A DNA stretch of 64,000 nt from Sanderia malayensis (lineage: Eukaryota; Cnidaria; Scyphozoa; Semaeostomeae; Pelagiidae), in NCBI GenBank assembly GCA_013076295.1, contig RQOL01000718.1:992001-1056000 (forward strand), given 5' to 3'. Positions 61,301 to 64,000 of the stretch are shown here, piece after piece. The notes beneath the pieces are model-generated. The model did not search any database. It was not told the origin of the DNA and was given only the letters and a program-made list of their open reading frames with translations. The position numbers and the translations under genes are program-made. Within the stretch, counting starts at the first letter, position 1, and each line of letters starts with the position of its first letter.

Positions 61301-62949
61301 AAACGTGGATGTTGCAAAATATTATTATTATGCATCACAATAAAAAGTCGTTTATAGAGTTAAAAATTATAAAGCACCATCATCTAAGTCGTTAATTTCC
61401 GTCAATTCTATATAGTTTTGACTTTTGTTTACGAAAAATGAACGCTATTGGTTGCTGATTTTTTTAAATTATTTGTTGGTCTGAAAGTTTCTTAAATTGT
61501 GGGCTGAAAGCATGCAATGGTCTGCCTTGTGGTTGCTTTTCAAAGCAATTCAACTTGATTTGGAGTCGAGATTGATCTGATGTAGGGTATTAAGAACTTT
61601 GTAATGCTTCAATCTCCGAATGAATCAACACTTTTCAACTTTTAAAAATAACAGACAATATCTCGAAGATTGAACACAACATCAATCAACTACATGTCTT
61701 GACAACTGATAGTTAAAATTCCCTTCATTAGATTCACCTATCAACACTGACAAATGGGTTACTTGGAAATCCTGCTTTCTTTCAGTAAACAGAATGCATA
61801 TATTGTATTGAAATTTTTTGGTGAAATCTGTTTTCTAGCTCACTCACAGGTCGTGAGTTGTTGAAGGCCTAGGCTGGTGGAAACAAACAGCCTGCACGGA
61901 GTTTGAGTTCAAGTCTCGTTGCAAAATAGGCCACAGCAAACGTTTGCATGTGAAATGTGCTTGGCCCCTTAACACTCAATTACAACTCTTGTTATTCTGA
62001 GAACATTGTTTGATGACCCTTTCACTAACAGGAGAAATTGCTGAGCTATACAGATATTGCAAAATAAGCTTGCAGATGGGGGAGGAAACCAGGTTTCAAT
62101 GAATGAAATGCCCACCAAGCAGGATAAAAGGCATTTGAACTGTTGTTTGTTTTGCGAGGGCGTTCACGTTTTGCGTCAACGAGACGCCGCTATTATTTGC
62201 CAGTTGAAGTGCATGTAATTCACATTCTCGGAACTCGCTCAGAGCTGGTGATAATGAGCATGTGAGTTCCATCTCTTTTTCCGCTACCACCGTGTGAATA
62301 TGCACGTATAATTAAATGTTCACATTCCTGTTCCTCCACCCCACCTCCTTCCACGAAGCTCAATCTCACTCGTCAGCAGAACTCCGAGCAAAACTCTTGT
62401 TTGGCGCCTTTTTCCCCACGCATCATCGCACAGGGATACAAAGCTACTTGTATCATGGTATCACGAATGAACACGTGCACAGAGCGAAATCCCGGCCCTC
62501 CGAAAACAAAAAGGTTGTTTCCTTGTTGAATTCGGAATATAATTTGACGGATTTTCTGGACTGACCCAATTGACCCAACCCTGCCTAGTCCTTGAGATGC
62601 ATGATGTCACAACGTAAGTGGTTTTTCGTCAATGCTTGATATTTGTCCTCAAGGCATTGTGCGAGTAGATATATCTAGCCACGTAATGTTTTTTGTTGAT
62701 GTGCATCTTCTCTGTGCATGGAAAAAGGGCCACGTTTTATCATCCGTGGTCCTCTTTCCCGAAGCGAGGCTGTTGGGTTGTCTGATCGAGTCTCTGAAGC
62801 TCTTGTTCTTCGCCACTCTTGCAAACCCTAATATAATTGTTTGGAATTTTTATTTATTTTGTGCATATTGTTTGCTCTTTTTAGATGGCAGTACAGACGT
62901 TTTTCAAATCAACGAATTTAGTGGACTGATAATAACAAGGAAAATCTTG
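20903..62949 (+). CDS. Giant cadherin (at least 26 EC repeats), Dachsous/FAT-like size class, 3' end beyond the window
   Basis: 48 coding exons chain with matching splice phases to 8226 nt, 2742 codons, with no stop. The first ATG (20903) has an in-frame TGA 15 nt upstream. The N-terminus has a basic region then the hydrophobic stretch LFFHLLLVTNVFA, a signal peptide with a long n-region, and EC1 starts at about residue 40. Each repeat of about 105 residues carries the calcium-binding signatures LDRE, DxD and the DxNDNxPxF linker. I count 25 linkers, so the product is a calcium-dependent extracellular adhesion protein with at least 26 ECs. No EGF, laminin G or transmembrane segment is reached. 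Dachsous has 27 ECs and FAT 34, so either type is possible. The gene hosts two oppositely oriented genes in introns 31347-41147 and 54388-62884. Confidence 0.93.
21040..21104. repeat. Heptanucleotide microsatellite (ATTTATG)n
   Basis: About nine units of ATTTATG fill intron 1 of the cadherin gene and end eight bases before the acceptor of exon 2. The tract is uninterrupted and likely length-polymorphic. Confidence 0.9.
21289..21424. mobile_element. MITE family A, diverged copy
   Basis: CAGTAAAAACCCGCATTATG at the left and the imperfect complement GCGAATTTTTACTATG at the right form its ends, with GAGAACC/GGTTCTT inside. It lies in cadherin intron 2. Confidence 0.65.
23019..23399. mobile_element. 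MITE family D with G-rich tandem motifs
   Basis: A near-perfect terminal inverted repeat, CTCTTGTGTGCATAATAAAC, is flanked by TA at 23017-23018 and 23400-23401. It is 381 bp. The + strand interior repeats AATAAACGGGGGG-type units, giving eight or more runs of five to eight guanines. It sits in cadherin intron 5 and has no coding capacity. Confidence 0.85.
24245..24293. repeat. Inverted repeat/hairpin in a cadherin intron
   Basis: TGCACTTTCACCGATT and AATCGGTGAAAGTGCC pair around a loop of about 12 bases. A further partial copy (GGGGGCACTGTCACCGACAT) follows at about 24313. It is possibly the remains of a small inverted-repeat element. Confidence 0.65.
24817..25086. mobile_element. MITE family E, diverged copy
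   Basis: The ends read TATAAGAAACC and GTTTCTTATAA, and the interior is rich in TTAAGAAAC motifs. This matches the insert at 63289-63673. About 270 bp, in cadherin intron 8. Confidence 0.65.
28237..28640. repeat. Long pyrimidine-rich tract in cadherin intron 16
   Basis: Some 400 bases are strongly biased to T and C on the coding strand (TTCTTCTT, CTTTTC and similar). A shorter similar tract is at 26470-26660 in intron 12. Both are low complexity and non-coding. Confidence 0.6.
30516..30660. mobile_element. MITE family A, worn copy
   Basis: CAGAAACCTGCAAATTTTGC and ATCCAG at the left, and TTATTGTTTTGAT then GGTTCTTATGTGTGGGC at the right, follow the family A layout. The terminal repeats are degraded. 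It lies in cadherin intron 21. Confidence 0.5.
31347..32030. other. Cadherin intron 23, part downstream of the nested receptor gene
   Basis: Holds the presumed 3' untranslated region of the - strand receptor gene. It is very AT-rich (TATATATTT runs) at 31790-31860. No canonical AATAAA on the - strand was found close to the stop. No gene is seen. Confidence 0.4.
32031..36048 (-). CDS. Metabotropic glutamate receptor-like class C GPCR (two exons), nested in a cadherin intron
   Basis: On the - strand, exon 1 is 36048-34611 and exon 2 is 33472-32031, joined in phase 1 (donor GTAAGT, acceptor ATTGTAG) into 959 residues. The order is signal peptide (LFVLALTASQ), a Venus-flytrap ligand domain at about 35-480, a nine-cysteine NCD3G domain at 534-588, seven membrane segments at about 600-865, and a cytoplasmic tail. 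Family marks include SNRELSYLLL, RKLPEVFSDARW and FNFLPKLVVILMHPERN. The splice rejoins SFDSNGDPRG to SYEI, as in mGluRs. In the pocket, S175/S176, T199, Y247 and K410 match mGluR1 ligand residues. The D318 position is E330, and the R78 position (GIQRVEAM) is tryptophan W92 (GITWSEAM). So it probably binds an amino-acid-like ligand other than glutamate. It signals at the plasma membrane through G proteins by family analogy. Confidence 0.93.
33473..34610 (-). other. Intron of the mGluR-like gene
   Basis: 1138 bp. It contains short direct repeats of TGATCATGATTGG at 34480-34570, next to the donor. No coding exon or RNA gene is seen. Confidence 0.6.
36169..36245. repeat. 31-bp tandem repeat, about 2.5 copies, upstream of the receptor gene
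   Basis: Units starting GTATCTACAAGCCA and ending TCTCTCCA(A/G)CGA begin at 36169, 36200 and 36231. They lie 120-200 bp upstream of the receptor's ATG, so they may fall in its promoter. Confidence 0.8.
38274..38674. mobile_element. MITE family F (TA-flanked)
   Basis: The ends are CACTCATTTTATTTTATAAG and the imperfect complement TTATAAAGCAAAATGAGTG, with TA at 38272-38273 and 38675-38676. It is 401 bp. The interior has repeated CTCAAAATTGCTTAGCA-type motifs in both orientations. Confidence 0.8.
40697..40881. mobile_element. MITE family B, diverged copy
   Basis: GTCGACTTTGTTTAGTTC to GCCATGCAGATCTAATGTA, with the internal GGGACGGAGAATTTCGTTCG segment shared with the copies at 5579, 43881 and 63203. 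Confidence 0.7.
41148..54387 (+). CDS. Cadherin gene, exons 24-47 (EC9 to EC26 start)
   Basis: Exons: 41148-41392, 42003-42174, 42476-42615, 42891-43266, 43377-43507, 44119-44358, 44525-44662, 44934-45114, 45399-45541, 46371-46682, 47049-47168, 47581-47995, 48529-49448, 49766-50045, 50207-50301, 50400-50543, 51013-51112, 51243-51402, 51779-52052, 52445-52625, 53010-53218, 53429-53611, 53918-54022, 54282-54387. Seventeen linkers follow, mostly D(V/I)NDNxP. Weak ones are DHVPRI in exon 27, VIDSKPYF and INATNPRF in exon 36, and NDMKPSF in exon 44. Exon 36 (920 nt) spans nearly three repeats without an intron, unlike the rest. All junctions keep frame. Introns are 65-1900 bp and host several MITEs. 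Confidence 0.92.
42724..42761. repeat. Perfect 15-bp inverted repeat in cadherin intron 26
   Basis: CTGCGAACTAAAACA and TGTTTTAGTTCGCAG are exact complements around an 8-base loop (TTGGCCAC). The transcript could form a strong hairpin. Confidence 0.85.
43529..43661. mobile_element. MITE family A, well-preserved copy
   Basis: CAGTAAACACCCGCGTATAA and the complement ATATGCGGGTGTTTACTG form the ends. 133 bp, non-coding, in cadherin intron 28. The right flank is TA, but the left flank has mutated to TG. Confidence 0.88.
43881..44062. mobile_element. MITE family B, complete copy (reverse orientation)
   Basis: CAGTCAAATCTGCATAGTTC at the left and TTAGACAGAGTTGACTG at the right, flanked by TA at 43879-43880 and 44063-44064. 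182 bp, and only 219 bp from the family A element in the same intron. Confidence 0.9.
44695..44812. mobile_element. Small inverted-repeat element
   Basis: CACGGTGGAACTT and AAGTTCCACTGT form imperfect ends around about 90 bp in cadherin intron 30. The family has no other clear copy here. Confidence 0.55.
46756..46925. repeat. Imperfect tandem duplication of about 97 bp in cadherin intron 33
   Basis: Two copies share TTTTGAAAGCC(G/A)TATGC, GTGGCTTTGATTAA/ATGGCTTTAAATAA and CTATCA(A/G)TTT(C/T)AGCC in the same order. They are well diverged, so the duplication is old. Confidence 0.65.
47286..47426. mobile_element. Small inverted-repeat element (GTTAACGGGCACC ends)
   Basis: AACCTCTGTTAACGGGCACC and the imperfect complement GGTGCCCGTTAATATTATGG plus AGGTT bound 141 bp in cadherin intron 34. 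A weaker relative may lie at 22250-22330. Confidence 0.65.
50588..50736. mobile_element. MITE family A, complete copy with TA flanks
   Basis: CAGTAAACACCCGCTTATAA to the complement ATATGTGGGTGTTTACTG, with TA at 50586-50587 and 50737-50738. 149 bp in cadherin intron 39. It shares the central TGTTTTGAGCAAGGATTTCA with the copy at 43529. Confidence 0.9.
54437..55358. mobile_element. Long imperfect inverted-repeat element with internal 46-bp tandem repeats
   Basis: Left CGGTCGGCGCTAGTGCGCGG then AGGATTTA pairs with AAATCCTCCACTAACTAATA then CCGACC at the right. Further in, CTCGCAAATCATTTCTCAAA pairs with the GGTGATTTGCGAGAA region, and GACATGCGCATTTGTAATGT pairs with ACATTACAAATGCGCGTGTC. It is about 0.92 kb with no coding capacity. 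The copy is diverged and no target duplication is clear. Confidence 0.65.
55138..55290. repeat. 46-bp tandem repeat, three units plus a partial
   Basis: Units starting CTCGCAATCATAAATCTCAC begin at 55138, 55184, 55230 and 55276 (partial). Units differ at one to three bases. They lie in the right arm of the inverted-repeat element; the left arm has only one equivalent. Confidence 0.9.
57265..57270 (-). terminator. Polyadenylation signal of the PH-domain gene
   Basis: TTTATT on the + strand is AATAAA on the - strand, about 158 nt after the stop codon at 57428. Confidence 0.5.
57428..58042 (-). CDS. PH-domain protein, single exon, nested in cadherin intron 47
   Basis: 204 residues. A pleckstrin-homology domain spans about 83-187: it begins EGHLRMQRRSLRKTCAQTWK, has the strand EMYVVLNESHLNCYRRKGD, and ends in a helix with the near-invariant tryptophan (RDVWLTMLLTVISEKL, W174). 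Residues 1-80 are basic and serine/proline-rich with no domain. Basic residues in the first strand-loop-strand (about 91-104) could bind phosphoinositides, so the protein probably works as a small membrane adaptor; that is inferred. The ATG at 58042 is the first in frame and no splice sites are needed. An intronless gene inside another gene's intron could be a retroposed copy, but no poly(A) remnant or duplication is visible. The subfamily is not recognised. Confidence 0.75.
   Translation of the reverse strand: MRSFKLHFTSHGFEGMLENFKSNFRRKPLSRSRGNCTFLSERQLFSAPQSSPETGSPTRTPADKYTRLDEGCSSVSTTMPVIVQEGHLRMQRRSLRKTCAQTWKEMYVVLNESHLNCYRRKGDQVPKQVIVLDESVGIYPEDMNDKHRSHCIKISTKSINYTMCAADECERDVWLTMLLTVISEKLLNRSESRNNLNYNRYTIV
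58043..58914. other. Cadherin intron 47 between the PH gene and the Mutator-like element
   Basis: Presumed upstream region of the PH gene (- strand), with a TATATATG-type run at about 58100. No other gene is seen. Confidence 0.4.
58915..61230. mobile_element. Mutator-like element with 817-bp terminal inverted repeats
   Basis: The 2316-bp unit starts GGGTAGTTCTAATCGCTGGA and ends with the complement. The arms (58915-59731 and 60413-61230) are nearly identical; a 75-codon frame reads the same in both. It is flanked by a perfect 10-bp direct repeat CATTTTAGTT at 58905-58914 and 61231-61240. Very long TIRs plus 8-10-bp target duplications are typical of MULEs. The 0.68-kb centre has no transposase, so the copy is non-autonomous. 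It has inserted in cadherin intron 47. Near-identity of the arms suggests recent activity or gene conversion between them. Confidence 0.85.
59732..60412. other. Unique centre of the Mutator-like element
   Basis: AT-rich, with an ATGATGATGATGAT microsatellite at about 60087-60105. No coding region or domain was seen. Confidence 0.5.
61241..62884. other. Last part of cadherin intron 47
   Basis: No gene found. Frames at 62096-62305 (-), 62316-62564 (+) and 62632-63012 (+) lack domains, except that the last one overlaps cadherin exon 48. A GAGTTCAAGTCTC motif at about 61910 recalls a tRNA B box but no cloverleaf forms. Confidence 0.5.
62885..62949 (+). CDS. Cadherin gene, exon 48 (EC26, continues beyond window)
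   Basis: The acceptor TTTTTAG is followed by 65 nt that enter in phase 1, matching exon 47. They read DGSTDVFQINEFSGLIITRK, the usual mid-EC block (FxI....G.I...). The donor is GTGAGT. The bulk of EC26 and everything after it lie to the right of the window or in exons I could not find in the last kilobase. Confidence 0.85.
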
Positions 62950-63202
62950 GTGAGTCAATATATCAGATCTATATTTTCACACGGCTCTGCTCAACTGCTG
63001 ACCTTTATTTGAAATTTAGGTGTGCGTGATGATTTTCCAACATAATTCGTGCTCAAGAACATGGTGTTTGGTTTGAATTTTTTTCACTGTATTAACAGTT
63101 CCAAACTCCTTTCCTTGCTCCTCTCTCAAAGAACCCCCTGTCAAACTTGCTAACTTTCAAACGCTCCTATTCGGCCATGTCTGACAACTTTTTCTTGTAA
63201 TA
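62950..63202. other. Start of cadherin intron 48
   Basis: AT-rich intronic DNA; no further cadherin exon with a DxNDN linker is visible before 64000. Confidence 0.5.
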
Positions 63203-63770
63203 CAGTTAACTCTGTCTCATTCGAACAGCCTGGGGAAGCGTGAAAATGTTCGAATTACAAAAAGTTCGAATTATAGAGATTTGTTTTACACGCATTTTTT
63301 TATAAGAAACTTAAGAAGTAGTGCTCAGTTTCTTAAAATTTATGGCCATTTTAGTCTAAAAGTTTCTTAAAAGTTTCTCAAATTTGTAACTGAAAATAGG
63401 TAGGAAACTCAAAGAGACATCACAATTCAATGCAAATAAACAGTAACAAAACAATTGTCAACTCCATGTTGTGTCAATTCCATCTAATTCTTCGTATTTA
63501 AAATAATAATGAGTGCCGTCTTCAAAATACAATCAAAACTGCCCCATTTGCATGTTTTACCAGGTGACACGGTTTCTTAAGCATAATGGAAAGTAGTACT
63601 AAAGTTTCTTAATTTTTTTGGTGTCTTAGGGGTGGGTTTCTTATAGAGGGTTTCTTATAAAACAAAATGCGTGTATAAGAATTGATTCATTAGTGATCTT
63701 GGGGCGGAGAAGCTCGTTCGAATTAGATAGAGTTCGAACTACACGAGCTCGAACTATGCAGATTTGACTG
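63203..63770. mobile_element. MITE family B copy interrupted by another MITE
   Basis: CAGTTAACTCTGTCTCATTC at the left and GCAGATTTGACTG at the right, with TA at 63201-63202 and 63771-63772. The two halves match the 182-bp copy at 43881, but they are separated by a 385-bp insert at 63289-63673. Confidence 0.88.
63289..63673. mobile_element. MITE family E nested inside family B
   Basis: The ends are CACGCATTTTTTTATAAGAA and the complement TTCTTATAAAACAAAATGCG plus TG, flanked by TA at 63287-63288 and 63674-63675. The interior repeats TTAAGAAAC/GTTTCTTAA motifs, as in 24817-25086. Confidence 0.88.
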
Positions 63771-64000
63771 TAGTTTCAATTTCGCGGTTGTTTGCTCATC
63801 ACCATCATTGTCATTGTCACGTGAACAGCATCAGAATCTTGTTGATAACACGTGGGCTGTTATTTCTCTGTCACGCGAATACTCTTGTGGGAAATGCTCG
63901 TGATGTTTGCGTGGGCATTGCCTGCCCCAACAACGCCCATTCATACCCTGAATTCTTCTCAGCAAGCAAGTTCTCCTTTCTTGGTGCGATGCAAACCTAC

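Noticed and set aside
61840..61935. tRNA-like gene or SINE head (GAGTTCAAGTCTC motif)
   Set aside because: No A box at the right distance and no cloverleaf could be drawn.
20903..62949. Several small cadherin genes
   Set aside because: All 48 exons join in phase with no stop codon, no second signal peptide and no transmembrane segment between them.

Overview
The window is nuclear DNA from an early-branching, intron-rich animal. Introns are GT-AG and usually 0.1-0.9 kb. The gene set is metazoan: a giant cadherin, a class C (metabotropic-glutamate-type) GPCR, two group A bHLH factors, a CREBL2-type bZIP and a U1-type zinc-finger protein. Non-coding DNA is AT-rich and full of small inverted-repeat transposons. 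A sponge or cnidarian fits this, but the sequence alone does not settle the phylum.

Layout. 639-786 (+) is the last exon of an unidentified gene. 3841-5120 (+) is a two-exon group A bHLH gene with a TATA-box promoter. 8913-9572 (-) is an intronless bHLH gene of the ATOH8/Net type. 11665-12597 (-) is a two-exon CREBL2-type bZIP gene, arranged head to head across about 380 bp with a three-exon gene for a four-zinc-finger protein at 12980-14512 (+). Two CRE-like octamers lie in the shared promoter. 14938-20902 holds no recognisable gene but contains a 1.5-kb TTAA-flanked element carrying a decayed THAP domain.

From 20903 to beyond the right edge runs one giant cadherin gene (+). I could chain 48 coding exons (8226 nt, 2742 codons) with every splice phase matching. 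They encode a signal peptide and 25 complete extracellular cadherin (EC) repeats plus the start of a 26th, which puts it in the size class of Dachsous/FAT-like cadherins. Two genes sit on the opposite strand inside its largest introns: a complete two-exon mGluR-like receptor of 959 residues (32031-36048) and a single-exon PH-domain protein (57428-58042).

Mobile DNA explains much of the rest. There is a 2.3-kb element with 817-bp arms flanked by a perfect 10-bp duplication (Mutator-like). There are several families of TA-flanked MITEs, one nested inside another. One MITE (13487-13762) landed inside the splice donor of the zinc-finger gene, turning GTATGT into GTACCA. I judge that splice-site disruption, the receptor's altered ligand pocket, the periodic intron pattern of the cadherin and the two long-TIR elements to be the most interesting points.
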